Shown: piece after piece, positions 1 to 10,185 of the stretch
Numbering within the stretch: position 1 is the first letter of the stretch
Layout of the letters: every line of letters starts with the position of its first letter
NCBI RefSeq assembly: GCF_003094615.1
Contig: NZ_QDKO01000014.1
Coordinates: forward strand, 1 to 64,000
Length of the DNA: 64,000 bases
Direction of reading: 5' to 3'
From: Caulobacter radicis
GTDB taxonomy: Bacteria; Pseudomonadota; Alphaproteobacteria; Caulobacterales; Caulobacteraceae
Made by a program: the position numbers and the translations under genes
Notes under the pieces: generated by a model
What the model was told of the DNA's origin: nothing
Seen by the model: the letters and a program-made list of their open reading frames with translations, nothing else
Databases searched by the model: none

Positions 1-85
1 GGCCCAGCTGCCCGTTGCTTCCCAGGACGAAACCCGAACTGCGCTCCAGCCCAAGGCCCGCGCCAGCCACCACAGCAACCATCAT
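1..85 (-). CDS. N-terminus of an unidentified protein (cut by window edge)
   Basis: Only the first 28 codons are in the window. Read leftward from ATG at 85 (a second ATG follows at once), the frame gives a short hydrophobic start (MMVAVVAGAGLGLERSS) with no stop to the edge. An AGGGG stretch lies just upstream as a ribosome binding site. The opening resembles the starts of large repeat-rich surface proteins in Caulobacterales and sphingomonads, but that is recollection, not proof. It is divergent from the polyamine genes. Confidence 0.4.
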   Translation of the reverse strand, partial: MMVAVVAGAGLGLERSSGFVLGSNGQLG

Positions 86-447
86 CCGCCCCTAGATGCG
101 ACGATGCGGGCGCACAATGCCCGCCTATGCCCTAGGTCGGCGGCTCGACATTTTCGTTTAGGGAAAAATCCCTCAGGTGGAAAACGCGCCGCGTCCAACC
201 TGCGGGCGCGGGAAGGGCGGCGCGCGCCTCTCCGAACGATCCGCCTGGACGAGGCGCGCGCAAGTCAGACACGCGCCCGCCATCAAGCTCGTGTAATGGT
301 TCAGGATCTTTCAGGTCTTGCCGGGTTCATGCGGCCTTCGAATGCGGAGGCCGATCGTTCCTATCGAAGACCTGGTCCACGTGATAAGAGGCCCGCCCCC
401 CAGAATCAGGCCGAGGGCGGGGCGGTAGGCGTTAGGAGAAGCCAAAA
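86..447. other. divergent intergenic region
   Basis: About 360 bases between the leftward partial gene and the polyamine operon. No convincing ORF is seen. It presumably carries both promoters. The clear site is the AGGAG ribosome binding site at about 433-437 that sets the start of the next gene. Confidence 0.5.
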
Positions 448-1653
<1,206 letters not shown>

Positions 1654-1671
1654 GGACCAAGAACGAGACCC

Positions 1672-2844
1672 ATGGAAACCAGGGCCGGTGATCCGGGCGC
1701 CTTCGCGCATTTCGACCTGAACCGCGTCGCCTCGCCCGCCTTCGTGGTGGACGAGGTCGCGGTGCGGCGCAATCTGGCCGTCCTCAAGGACGTGCGCGAT
1801 CGCGGCAACGCCCGCGTGCTGCTGGCCCTGAAGGCCTTTTCCATGTGGTCGCTGGCGGACGTCGTCGGGGAATATCTCGACGGCGTCTGCGCTTCGGGCC
1901 TGTGGGAGGCGCGGCTGGCGCGCGAGTTCTACAAGGGCGAGCTGACCACCTACTCGCCGGCCTACAAGGCCCAAGACCTGCCCGAGATCCTGCGGCTGTC
2001 CGACCACGTGATCTTCAACTCGCCCGACCAGGTGGCGCGTTTCGCCGACCTGATCGCCAAGGCCCGCGCCGAGGGCGAGGTGTTCGAGATCGGCCTGCGG
2101 CTGAACCCCGAACATTCCGAGGGCGAGGTCGCCAAGTACGATCCGGCCCAGCCCTGCTCGCGCCTGGGCTTCCCGGTGTCGCAGCTGCGGCCCGAGCACA
2201 TGCGGGGCGTCGATGGTCTGCACATCCACGCCCTGTGCGAGCAGGACTTCGAGCCGCTGGCCCGCATCTGGGCGGCGGTCGAGCCCAAGCTCGCTCCGCT
2301 GCTGGGCGGGGTGAAGTGGCTGAACCTCGGCGGCGGCCACCACGTGACCCGCGCCGACTACCAGACCGACCGGCTGGTCGCGTTCCTCAACGAGGTGGCC
2401 GATCGCCACGGCGTGCAGGTCTATCTGGAGCCGGGCGAGGCCGTGGCGCTGGACGCCGGCATCCTGGTCGGCGAGGTGCTGGACGTGTTCGACAACGGCA
2501 TGCCCATCGCCATCACCGACATCTCGGCCACCTGCCACATGCCGGACGTGATCGAGGCCCCGTATCGTCCCGCCATGCTCAAGGAGCCGACCGAAGGCGT
2601 CGCCGTGCGCCTGGGCGGCCCGTCCTGCCTGGCCGGCGACATCATCGGCGACTACGTCTTCGCCGAGCGCCCGGCGCCGGGAACGCGCATCGCGTTCCTC
2701 GACCAGGCCCACTATTCGATGGTCAAGACCAACACCTTCAACGGCGTGCCGCTGCCCGCGATCGCGCTGTGGAACAGCGACACCGACGTGCTGCGGCAGG
2801 TCCGGGCGTTCGACTACGCCGCGTTCCGCGACCGGCTTTCCTGA
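1672..2844 (+). CDS. nspC: carboxynorspermidine/carboxyspermidine decarboxylase
   Basis: 390 residues; PLP-dependent fold-III decarboxylase completing the aspartate-semialdehyde route to spermidine or norspermidine in the cytoplasm. The PLP lysine is K54 in LLALKAFS, the glycine-rich phosphate site is NLGGGHH near residues 218-224, and the active-site cysteine is C319 in GGPSCLAGD. It is second in a two-gene operon with the dehydrogenase, which is the standard arrangement and supports both calls. Convergent with the flavin reductase gene. Confidence 0.92.
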   Translation: METRAGDPGAFAHFDLNRVASPAFVVDEVAVRRNLAVLKDVRDRGNARVLLALKAFSMWSLADVVGEYLDGVCASGLWEARLAREFYKGELTTYSPAYKAQDLPEILRLSDHVIFNSPDQVARFADLIAKARAEGEVFEIGLRLNPEHSEGEVAKYDPAQPCSRLGFPVSQLRPEHMRGVDGLHIHALCEQDFEPLARIWAAVEPKLAPLLGGVKWLNLGGGHHVTRADYQTDRLVAFLNEVADRHGVQVYLEPGEAVALDAGILVGEVLDVFDNGMPIAITDISATCHMPDVIEAPYRPAMLKEPTEGVAVRLGGPSCLAGDIIGDYVFAERPAPGTRIAFLDQAHYSMVKTNTFNGVPLPAIALWNSDTDVLRQVRAFDYAAFRDRLS

Positions 2845-2862
2845 TAGCGTCGGCCTGAGGCG

Positions 2863-3513
2863 CTAGCCGGCCGGCGGGATGTCGGCCTTGGTGGGGCGGA
2901 AGATCTCGAACATCGCGGCGGGGTCGACGGCGACATAGTCGCCGCGGCCGCCCCAGCGCAGGATCGGCCGACCGGCGGGCGCGTCGTAGACGCGGTCGTC
3001 ACGGATCAGCCGGCGGTCGATGTGGACGGCCACGACCTCGCCGAAGGTCATCCAGGTCTCCACCGTCTCGCCGGCCGCCGTGGTCAGCTGGAACGACTGG
3101 GTGACTCGGCACTCGAAGTTCACCGGGCTTTCCAGCACGCGCGGCGCGGCGATCAGCGTGCTGTCGACCGGCGTCAGGCCGGCCAGCTCGAACTCGTCCT
3201 GGCCGGGGGCGGCGGGGGCCGAGGTCATGTTCATCGCCTGGGCCAGCTCGCGCGTGGCCAGGTTCCAGCAGAAGACGCCGGTGGCCTGGATGTTGGCGAT
3301 GGTGTCCTTCCAGCCCGTCGAGGCGAAGCCGACGATCGGCGGGGTATAGTTGAAGGCGTTGAAGAAGCTGTAGGGCGCGAGGTTGCGCCGCCCCTGGGCG
3401 TCGACGCTCGAGATCCAGCCGATCGGGCGCGGGCCGACGATGGAATTGAACGGATCGTGGGCCAGGCCGTGGCCGTCGCGGGGGTGGTAGACGTAGGCGT
3501 CGGCGGCGGCCAT
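2863..3513 (-). CDS. flavin reductase family protein (FMN-binding split barrel)
   Basis: 216 residues from ATG at 3513. That start has a GAGG ribosome binding site and matches the family's N-terminus; an upstream in-frame ATG at 3573 would add 20 implausible residues. The typical motifs are the opening HDPFNSIVGPRPIGWISS, then NLAPYSFFNAF and the FMN-region FCWNLATREL. Members bind FMN and act as flavin reductases or as the reductase component of two-component monooxygenases. No oxygenase partner lies next to it, so the substrate is unknown. An intergenic repeat pair lies upstream. Confidence 0.82.
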   Translation of the reverse strand: MAAADAYVYHPRDGHGLAHDPFNSIVGPRPIGWISSVDAQGRRNLAPYSFFNAFNYTPPIVGFASTGWKDTIANIQATGVFCWNLATRELAQAMNMTSAPAAPGQDEFELAGLTPVDSTLIAAPRVLESPVNFECRVTQSFQLTTAAGETVETWMTFGEVVAVHIDRRLIRDDRVYDAPAGRPILRWGGRGDYVAVDPAAMFEIFRPTKADIPPAG

Positions 3514-3575
3514 GCAGTGGGATCCTCGGTGGAGCCTCGTGCAGGTAGGGACGGGGGAGGGGTTCGGCAACAAGA

Positions 3576-3703
3576 TGCTCCCCCTGAAGGGGGAGCTGTC
3601 GCGGAGCGACTGAGGGGGAAGTGACTGCGAAACCGGCTAATGCGGCGGCAGCTGAAAACGCCCCCCTCCGGCGCTTCGCGCCACCTCCCCCGGAGGGGGA
3701 GGA
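3576..3703. repeat. Caulobacter-type intergenic palindromic repeat pair
   Basis: Two inverted copies of the element (ctccccctgaagggggag followed by gcgacg/gcgcttcgcg and another run of c/g) separated by about 35 bases, between two leftward genes. The same element recurs at 5123, 8475, 10832, 13617, 40775 and 50143, with a longer relative at 15584. It can form strong hairpins and may act as a transcription end or mRNA-stabilising element. Confidence 0.8.
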
Positions 3704-3708
3704 TCTTT

Positions 3709-5106
3709 CTAGCTCCACCCGCCTCCCAGCGCCTTGTAGATCGCCACGACGTCGGTGTTCACGCCGGTCTCGGCGACGGTCAGCGAATCCTCCGCCGCCA
3801 GCAGGGTGCGTTCGGCGTCGAGCAGCACGAGGAAGTCGATGCCGCCCTCCTTATACTGGATGCGCGCCAGCTCGGCGGCGCGGCGCGAGGCGGCGGCTTG
3901 GTCGGCCAGGCTTTTGAGCCGGGCCTGGCGCTGGGCGTAGGAGACGAGCGCGGTCTCCAGGTCCTCGATCGCCGCCAGCACGGTCTGGTCATAGGCCGCC
4001 AGCGCCGCGTCGTTGCGGGCCTCCGCCGCCTTCAGCCGCGCGCGGGCGCCGCCGAGGTCGAGCGCAGGCCAGCTGACCGCCGGGGCGACCGACCAGGCCT
4101 GGCTGGCGCTGTTGCCGAAGCCCGACGACGTGCCCGAAAGGAAGCCGACGAAGCCGGTCACCCGCACGCGCGGGAAGAGGTCGGCGGTGGCCACCCCGAC
4201 CTTGGCGGTCTGGGCCGCCAGGCGCCGTTCGGCCGCCTGCACGTCGGGGCGACGGCGCAGGAACTCGGACGCCTCGCCGATCGGCAGGGCGGCGACCAGC
4301 GGGGCGGGCTCCTCGGCGCGCGGGGCCAGCTGGGCGTCGAGCGCGCCAGGGCGCTGGCCGGTCAGCACGGCCAGGCGGTAGTTGGCGCGTGTGGCGGCGG
4401 TGACGAGGTCGGGGATCGTGCCTTCGGTGGCGTTGAGGCGGGCCTCGGCGCTGGCGACGTCGATGGCTCCGCCGGCCCCGGCCTCGAACCGCACGCGGGT
4501 CAGGCGCAGGGTGTCGCGCTGGGTCTCGAGGTTGCGGCGGGCCACCGCCAGTCGAGCCTGGGCGCCGCGCAGTTCCAGGTAGTTGCGGGCCACCTCGGCG
4601 GCGACGCTCACCTGAACATCATGCAGGTCGGCCTGGGCCGCGCCGGCCTCGGCGCTGGCGGCCTGCACGCCGCGGCGCACGCGGCCGAAGAGGTCGATCT
4701 CCCAGGCCGCGTCGAGCCCGGCGCGATAGCTCTCGACCTCGACCCGCTGGTCGGAGAAGCCGGGCTGCTGCTGCTTGGTGTCGGTATAGCCGCCCGAGGC
4801 GGTGACGCGCGGGATCTGGTCCAGGCGCGCGTCCTTGAAGAGGGCGCGGGCCTCGTCGACGCGGGCCACGGCGACCTTGAGATCGAGATTGGCGGCCAGG
4901 GCCTGGGACACCAGGGCGTCTAGCGTCGGGTCGCCGAACGCCTTCCACCACTGGGCCTCGGGATTGGCGATGGTGGAGACGACGGCGGGCGTCGCGTTCT
5001 GGAGCGCGACGGGGGCGGTGGCCGGGGCCTTGTAGGTCGGGCCGACGGCGCAGGCCGTGGCCAGCAGCGAGACGCCGGCGACGAGAGCGACTTTAAGAAA
5101 GGTCAT
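3709..5106 (-). CDS. RND efflux outer-membrane lipoprotein, NodT/OprM family
   Basis: 465 residues. The signal peptide ends in a lipobox (LLATAC, lipid-modified Cys19), so this is an outer-membrane lipoprotein of the TolC-like family. Two repeated outer membrane efflux domains follow, with the family's long helical stretches (WWKAFGDPTLDALV, FLRRRPDVQAAERRLAAQTA, and IDFLVLLDAERTLLAAED near the end). It forms the exit duct of the tripartite pump encoded just upstream (pump, then adaptor) on the same strand. The 146-base gap to the pump gene holds an intergenic repeat that could modulate expression. In C. crescentus the channel of the AcrAB2 pump is called NodT; this is probably its counterpart. 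Confidence 0.9.
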   Translation of the reverse strand: MTFLKVALVAGVSLLATACAVGPTYKAPATAPVALQNATPAVVSTIANPEAQWWKAFGDPTLDALVSQALAANLDLKVAVARVDEARALFKDARLDQIPRVTASGGYTDTKQQQPGFSDQRVEVESYRAGLDAAWEIDLFGRVRRGVQAASAEAGAAQADLHDVQVSVAAEVARNYLELRGAQARLAVARRNLETQRDTLRLTRVRFEAGAGGAIDVASAEARLNATEGTIPDLVTAATRANYRLAVLTGQRPGALDAQLAPRAEEPAPLVAALPIGEASEFLRRRPDVQAAERRLAAQTAKVGVATADLFPRVRVTGFVGFLSGTSSGFGNSASQAWSVAPAVSWPALDLGGARARLKAAEARNDAALAAYDQTVLAAIEDLETALVSYAQRQARLKSLADQAAASRRAAELARIQYKEGGIDFLVLLDAERTLLAAEDSLTVAETGVNTDVVAIYKALGGGWS

Positions 5107-5122
5107 GGGAAACCTCGGAAGG

Positions 5123-5244
5123 TCTCCCTTCCCCCTTTGATGGGGGAAGGGGCGGGGATGGGGGTGACAGCGTTTCAGGATGGGGAGCCGGCCGACGCCG
5201 CTTCACCCCCACCCCTGCCCCTCCCCCATCGAGGGGGAGGGGAG
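5123..5244. repeat. intergenic palindromic repeat pair
   Basis: Inverted pair of the ctcccttccccctttgatgggggaag element, between the pump and channel genes of the efflux operon. Its position inside an operon suggests an RNA-level role such as partial termination or mRNA stabilisation, but that is inference. Confidence 0.75.
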
Positions 5245-5252
5245 CGGTTGGG

Positions 5253-8200
5253 TCAGTGCGCCTGCGCCTCCACCGCCGGCGGGGCCGTCTTGACGGTCGC
5301 CAGCGACTTGCGGCCCGAGAGCCGGCGGATGACGTAGTAGAACACCGGCGTCAGGATCAGGCCGAAGACGGTGACGCCCAGCATGCCGGAGAACACCGCC
5401 ACGCCCATGGCCCGGCGCATCTCGGCCCCGGCCCCGTGCGACACCACCAGCGGCCAGACGCCCATGATGAAGGCGATCGAGGTCATCAGGATGGGACGCA
5501 GGCGCAGGCGGCAGGCTTCGAGCACCGCCTGGAGCGGCGTGTCGCCCTCGATCTCGCGTTCGCGAGCGAACTCGACGATCAGGATGGCGTTCTTGCACGC
5601 CAGCCCCACCAGCACGATCAGGCCGATCTGGGTGAAGATGTTGTTGTCGCCGCCGGTCACCAGCACGCCGACCAGGGCCGACAGCAGGGTCATCGGAACG
5701 ATCAGGATCACCACCAGCGGCAGGCTCCAGCTTTCGTACTGGGCGACCAGCACGAGGAAGGCCAGCAGCACGCACAGCGGGAAGATGTAGATCGCCGTGT
5801 TGCCGGCCAGGATCTGCTGGTAGGTCAGCTCGGTCCATTCGAAGCCGATGCCGCCCGGCAGTTCCTCGGCGGCGATCTTCTCCAGCGCCGCCTGGGCCTG
5901 GCCGGTCGAGAAGCCGGGAGCCGGGCCGCCGTTGATCTCGGCGGTCAGCATGCCGTTGTAGTGCATCTCGCGGTCGGGACCGGTGGCCTCCTTGAAGCTG
6001 ACGAAGGCGCCCAGAGGGATCATCTGGCCGTCGCCGTTGCGGGTCTGCAGGCGCAGCATCTGCTCGGGCTGCAGGCGGAAGTCCTGGTCGGCCTGCACGT
6101 TGACCTCGTAGGTCCGCCCGAAGCGGTTGAAGTCGTTGACGTACAGCGAGCCCAGATAGACCTGCAGGGTCTCGAACAGGTCGGTCAGCGACACGCCCTG
6201 GGCCCGGGCCTTTTCACGATCGATGTCGGCCTGGATCTTGGGCACGCTGACCTGGTAGCTGGAGAAGACGCCGGCCAGGGCCGGATCCTTCTGCGCCTTG
6301 GCGATGATCGCCTGGGTCTGCTTGTAGAGCTCGTCCGAGCCGAGGCCGGCCTTGTCGACGATCTGCATGCGGAACCCGCCGATGGTGCCCAGCCCCTGCA
6401 CGGACGGCGGGGGGAAGACCGCGATCTGGGCGTCGGGGATGGCGGCGAACTTCTGGTTCAGCTGGCCCACGATAGCGCCGGCCGAGAGGTCCTTGCTCCT
6501 GCGGTCCTTGAAGTCGCTGAGCGGGAAGAACACCGCGCCGGAATTGGGGCTGTTGATGAAGCCGTTGGCCGACAGGCCCGGGAAGGCCACCGAATGCTCG
6601 ACGCCCGGGGTCTTCATGGCGATGTCGCCCATCTGCTTGATCACGGCCTCGGTGCGGTCCAGCGAGGCGGCGTCGGGCAGTTGCACGACGGCGACCACAT
6701 AGGCCTTGTCCTGCTGCGGCACGAAACCGGACGGGGTGCGGGCGAAGGCCAGCGCCGTCAGCAGCAAGAGGCCGCCATAGACGAACAGCGAGGCGGTCGA
6801 ACGGCCCAGCGTCGCCTTCACGCCGCGGACATAGCCGTTCGAGGCGCGGTGGAAGACCTTGTTGAACGGAACAAACAGCCAGCCCAGCAGGCGGTCGATC
6901 AGCTTCTGGAAGCGGTCCTTGGGCGCGTGGTGCGACTTCAGGAGCACGGCGGCCAGGGCCGGCGACAGGGTCAGCGAGTTGATGGCCGAGATGATCGTCG
7001 AGATGGCGATCGTCAGGGCGAACTGGCGGTAGAACTGGCCCGACAGGCCGGTGATGAAGGCGGTGGGGATGAACACCGCGCAGAGCACGAGCGCCACGGC
7101 GATGATCGGGCCGGTGACCTCGCTCATCGCCTTGCGGGTGGCCTCGGGCGGCGAGAGGCCGTTCTCGATGTGGCGCTCGACGTTCTCGACCACGACGATG
7201 GCGTCGTCGACGACGATGCCGATGGCCAGCACCAGGCCGAACAGGGTCAGGGCGTTGAGGCCAAAGCCCAGCAGCAGCATGATCGCGAAGGTGCCGATCA
7301 GCGACACCGGCACGGCCAGCAGCGGGATCACCGAGGCGCGCCAGCCTTGCAGGAAGATCACCACCACGATGACCACCAGGATGATGGCCTCGATCAGGGT
7401 GTGGACCACCGAGTCGATGCTTTCCTGCACGAAGGCCGTGGTGTCGTAGATGATCTCGTAGTCGACGCCCTCGGGGAAGTCCTTCTTCAGCTCCTTCATG
7501 GTCTTCTTGACCTCGGCCGCCATCTCCAGGGCGTTGGAGCCGGGGCGCTGGAAGATCGGCACGGCGACGGCCGACTTGTTGTCCAGCAAGGAGCGCAGGG
7601 CGTAGTTGTTGGCGCCCAGCTCGACGCGGGCCACGTCGCCCAGGCGGGTGATCTGGCCGTCGGCGCCCGAGCGGATGATGACGTCGCGGAACTGGTCTTC
7701 GTCGGTCAGGCGCCCGGGGGCGTTGATCGACAGCTGGAAGTCGGCGCCCGAGCCGGCGTTGGGCGGCGCGCCCAGCTGGCCGGCGGCGACCTGGACGTTC
7801 TGCTCGCGCAGGGCGCGGACGACGTCGCCGGCGGTCATGCCCAGCGCCGCGACCTTCTCCGGATCCAGCCACACCCGCATGGAATAGGCGCCGGCGCCGA
7901 AGATCTGCACGTCGCCCACGCCGTCGATGCGCTTGAGGCGGTCCCGCACGTTCAGCTGCGCGTAGTTGCTGAGATACAGCATGTCGTAGCGGTTGTTGGG
8001 CGAGATCATGTGCACGACCAGGGTCAGGTCGGGCGAGGCCTTGTTGGTGGTCACGCCGATGCGCTGCACCTCCTGGGGCAGTTTCGGCAGGGCCTGGGCC
8101 ACGCGGTTCTGCACCTGCACCTGGGCCTTATCCAGGTCGGTGCCGAGCGCGAAGGTCACGGTCAGGATCATGGCCCCGTCCGAGGCCGACTGGGACGACT

Positions 8201-8438
8201 GGTAGATCATCCCCTCGACGCCGTTGATGGCCTGCTCCAGCGGGGCGGCCACGGTCTCGCCGATCACCGACGGGTTGGCGCCGGGATAGGCCGCGCGCAC
8301 GACGACGGTCGGCGGCACCACCTCGGGGTACTCGCTGATCGGCAGGTTGGGCAGGGCGACAAGCCCCGCGATGAAGATGACGATGGACAGCACGGCGGCG
8401 AACCGCGGTCGTCCGACGAAGAATTTTGCGAAGTTCAT
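5253..8438 (-). CDS. RND multidrug efflux permease, HAE1 (AcrB-like) family
   Basis: 1061 residues, the normal size for an AcrB-type inner-membrane pump. It begins with the standard FAKFFVGRPRFAAVLSIVIF first membrane helix, has two large periplasmic loops, and carries the proton-relay aspartates in TM4 (GIVVDDAIVVVENVERH). Twelve membrane segments are expected. It uses proton motive force to expel lipophilic drugs with the adaptor and channel encoded on either side. The ORF is intact. A complete open frame on the opposite strand is only a GC-driven shadow. The divergent TetR gene at 10186 is the likely regulator. Confidence 0.95.
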   Translation of the reverse strand: MNFAKFFVGRPRFAAVLSIVIFIAGLVALPNLPISEYPEVVPPTVVVRAAYPGANPSVIGETVAAPLEQAINGVEGMIYQSSQSASDGAMILTVTFALGTDLDKAQVQVQNRVAQALPKLPQEVQRIGVTTNKASPDLTLVVHMISPNNRYDMLYLSNYAQLNVRDRLKRIDGVGDVQIFGAGAYSMRVWLDPEKVAALGMTAGDVVRALREQNVQVAAGQLGAPPNAGSGADFQLSINAPGRLTDEDQFRDVIIRSGADGQITRLGDVARVELGANNYALRSLLDNKSAVAVPIFQRPGSNALEMAAEVKKTMKELKKDFPEGVDYEIIYDTTAFVQESIDSVVHTLIEAIILVVIVVVIFLQGWRASVIPLLAVPVSLIGTFAIMLLLGFGLNALTLFGLVLAIGIVVDDAIVVVENVERHIENGLSPPEATRKAMSEVTGPIIAVALVLCAVFIPTAFITGLSGQFYRQFALTIAISTIISAINSLTLSPALAAVLLKSHHAPKDRFQKLIDRLLGWLFVPFNKVFHRASNGYVRGVKATLGRSTASLFVYGGLLLLTALAFARTPSGFVPQQDKAYVVAVVQLPDAASLDRTEAVIKQMGDIAMKTPGVEHSVAFPGLSANGFINSPNSGAVFFPLSDFKDRRSKDLSAGAIVGQLNQKFAAIPDAQIAVFPPPSVQGLGTIGGFRMQIVDKAGLGSDELYKQTQAIIAKAQKDPALAGVFSSYQVSVPKIQADIDREKARAQGVSLTDLFETLQVYLGSLYVNDFNRFGRTYEVNVQADQDFRLQPEQMLRLQTRNGDGQMIPLGAFVSFKEATGPDREMHYNGMLTAEINGGPAPGFSTGQAQAALEKIAAEELPGGIGFEWTELTYQQILAGNTAIYIFPLCVLLAFLVLVAQYESWSLPLVVILIVPMTLLSALVGVLVTGGDNNIFTQIGLIVLVGLACKNAILIVEFAREREIEGDTPLQAVLEACRLRLRPILMTSIAFIMGVWPLVVSHGAGAEMRRAMGVAVFSGMLGVTVFGLILTPVFYYVIRRLSGRKSLATVKTAPPAVEAQAH

Positions 8439-8474
8439 GGGGAGCGTCCGGGGAGGAGAGGGACGTAAGAGGTC

Positions 8475-8600
8475 GTTCCCTCCCCCTTTGATGGGGGAGG
8501 GCTAGGGTGGGGGTGTCTGCGGCGGTGGGGCTGGCGCCTTATCCTGACGCGCTGTCACCCCCATCCCCGGCCCATCCCCCATCGAGGGGGAAGGGAGAGG
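8475..8600. repeat. intergenic palindromic repeat pair
   Basis: Inverted pair (ccctccccctttgatgggggagggctaggg ... ccccatcgagggggaaggg arms) between the adaptor and pump genes of the same operon, so this operon carries the element at both internal junctions. Runs longer than 20 bases are not implied as exact; the arms are near-complementary. Confidence 0.75.
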
Positions 8601-8603
8601 GCG

Positions 8604-9779
8604 TTAGTTCTGGCTCGTGCTCGTGGCCACGGCGGCCACCTTCCGCGGGCCGACTTCCAGCTGGCCCAGATCGGCCGCCTGCGTCTTCACGGCCACGGGC
8701 GCGACCGTGTCGCCCGGCTTGACCTTCTGCAGGCCGCCGACGATCACCCGGTCGCCGGGCTTGAGGCCCTGGCGAACGACGCGCAGGTTGCCGGCCAGCG
8801 GACCCACCTCGACCGGGCGGTACTGGGCCTTGTTGGCCTGGTCGACGACGATCACGTAGCGCTTGCCAAGGTCGGTCGCGATGGCGCGGTCGGGGGCCAG
8901 GGCCACCGTCTGGCTGGCGGCGCTGACCAGGCGGATGCGGGCGAACAGGCCCGGCGTGAACTTGCCGTCGGCGTTGGCGAAGATCGCCCGGCCGCTGATC
9001 GTGCCGCTCTTGGCGTCCAGGGCGTTGTCGATGAACGACAGCTTGCCCTCGTGCGGATAGCCGTCCTCGGTCATCAGTCCCATATAGACCGGGCTTTCCT
9101 TGCCGCGCTCGGCGGCGGCGTACTTCAGGAAAGTCTGCTCGTCGGCGCTGAAGGCCGCGTAGATCGGCGCGTCGGAGACCACCGTGGTCAGCATGTCGGC
9201 CTGGGTGACCAGGTTGCCGCGGGTGATCAGGGCCTTGGAGACCCGGCCGTCGATCGGCGAGGTCACGCGGGTCCATTCCAGGTTCAGGCGGGCGGTCTGC
9301 AGGGCGGCCTGGGCGGCGGCCAGATTGGCCTGGGCGGCCTTCTCTTCCGAGGCCAGGCGGTCGAATTCGCTGCGGGCCAGGGCGTTCTGGTCGATCAGCC
9401 GCTGGCCGCGCTCGCGGTTGACGACGGCCAGATCGAGGCCGGCCCTGGCGCGGGCCACTTCGGCCGAGGCGCGGGCGGCCTCGGCCTGGAACGGGCGCGG
9501 GTCGATCTCGAACAGCACCTGGCCCTTGCGGACATAGGCGCCTTCGGAAAAGCGCACGCTGTTCACATAGCCGCCGACCCGGGGGCGGATGTCCACGGTG
9601 TCGACCGCCTCCAGCCGGCCGGTGAAGTCGTCCCACTGGCGCAGCGACTTGAAGGCCACGTCGGCGACGGTGACCTGCACGGCGGGGGCGGGGCCCTGTT
9701 CGGGCTTGGCCTGGGCGCTGCAGGCGGAAAGGACCGCCAGCGCGGCGAGGCCGGCGAAGGTGTTGATGGCTTGGCGCAT
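8604..9779 (-). CDS. RND efflux periplasmic adaptor (membrane fusion protein, AcrA-like)
   Basis: 391 residues. The signal peptide has a lipobox (LAVLSAC, Cys20), so this is an inner-membrane-anchored periplasmic lipoprotein. It shows the MFP barrel-sandwich hybrid (VDIRPRVGGYVNSVRFSEGAYVRKGQVLFEIDPRPF), a coiled-coil hairpin, then the second lipoyl half (RVTSPIDGRVSKALITRGNLV) and beta-barrel. It bridges pump and channel. It is the first large gene of the operon, preceded by a 59-residue ORF; the TetR regulator lies divergently beyond. Confidence 0.93.
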   Translation of the reverse strand: MRQAINTFAGLAALAVLSACSAQAKPEQGPAPAVQVTVADVAFKSLRQWDDFTGRLEAVDTVDIRPRVGGYVNSVRFSEGAYVRKGQVLFEIDPRPFQAEAARASAEVARARAGLDLAVVNRERGQRLIDQNALARSEFDRLASEEKAAQANLAAAQAALQTARLNLEWTRVTSPIDGRVSKALITRGNLVTQADMLTTVVSDAPIYAAFSADEQTFLKYAAAERGKESPVYMGLMTEDGYPHEGKLSFIDNALDAKSGTISGRAIFANADGKFTPGLFARIRLVSAASQTVALAPDRAIATDLGKRYVIVVDQANKAQYRPVEVGPLAGNLRVVRQGLKPGDRVIVGGLQKVKPGDTVAPVAVKTQAADLGQLEVGPRKVAAVATSTSQN

Positions 9780-9837
9780 CGGAAGACCTGTCGAAAGAGA
9801 CGCTCGGGGAGGAGCGGACGGGGAGGGGACGCTCGGA

Positions 9838-10017
9838 CTATTCCCAGGTCGGCGGGCGATAGGGCCGCGACGACCGGGTGCGGGGCTTGGGCGCGGCGGC
9901 CTTGCCGATCCACCGCTGGATCGACCGGCCGTGACGGGCCGCGCTGGCCAGCCACCCCGTGGAGAGGCAGGCCGCGGCGGCTTCGGGGGCGGCGGTGATG
10001 TCGCTCGCGTTCGGCAT
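9838..10017 (-). CDS. small hypothetical protein ahead of the RND operon
   Basis: A 59-codon ORF from ATG at 10017 to TAG at 9838, in the gap between the divergent TetR promoter and the adaptor gene. A GGAG ribosome binding site sits about eight bases upstream. The product is basic and contains Arg, Trp and Pro residues (SAARHGRSIQRWIGKAA, ending RPYRPPTWE), with no membrane segment or signal. It would be the first product of the efflux transcript. No family is recognised; it could be a leader peptide or a small regulatory protein. Confidence 0.5.
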   Translation of the reverse strand: MPNASDITAAPEAAAACLSTGWLASAARHGRSIQRWIGKAAAPKPRTRSSRPYRPPTWE

Positions 10018-10112
10018 GGCTTGCGCTCCGTTCAGAGGGTAAGAGGGTGAGAAATGTCGCAGGGTCTGTTGCTTGACTTGGCTCGGCGGAATGACGATTT
10101 AGGATGTGACGA

Positions 10113-10155
10113 TACCGTTCGGTATCACTCCCTGGCGGAGAGATACTGACCGGTA
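10113..10155. promoter_or_regulatory. paired TetR-type operator dyads between efflux operon and regulator
   Basis: Two related dyads 31 bases apart: TACCGTTCGGTA at 10113-10124 (within a perfect 7-2-7 palindrome, GATACCG-TT-CGGTATC, at 10111-10126) and TACTGACCGGTA at 10144-10155. Both fit TACCGNNCGGTA (the second with one mismatch). They lie in the 168-base gap between the leftward pump operon and the rightward TetR gene, where a repressor would block both. Confidence 0.7.
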
Positions 10156-10185
10156 ACTCTCACGTCAAGGCGAGGTGCTACGAAA

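Noticed and set aside
5256..8468. Long antisense open frame (1070 codons) opposite the RND pump gene
   Set aside because: Arginine/histidine/glycine-rich composition and complete overlap with a conserved gene show it is a GC-driven shadow.
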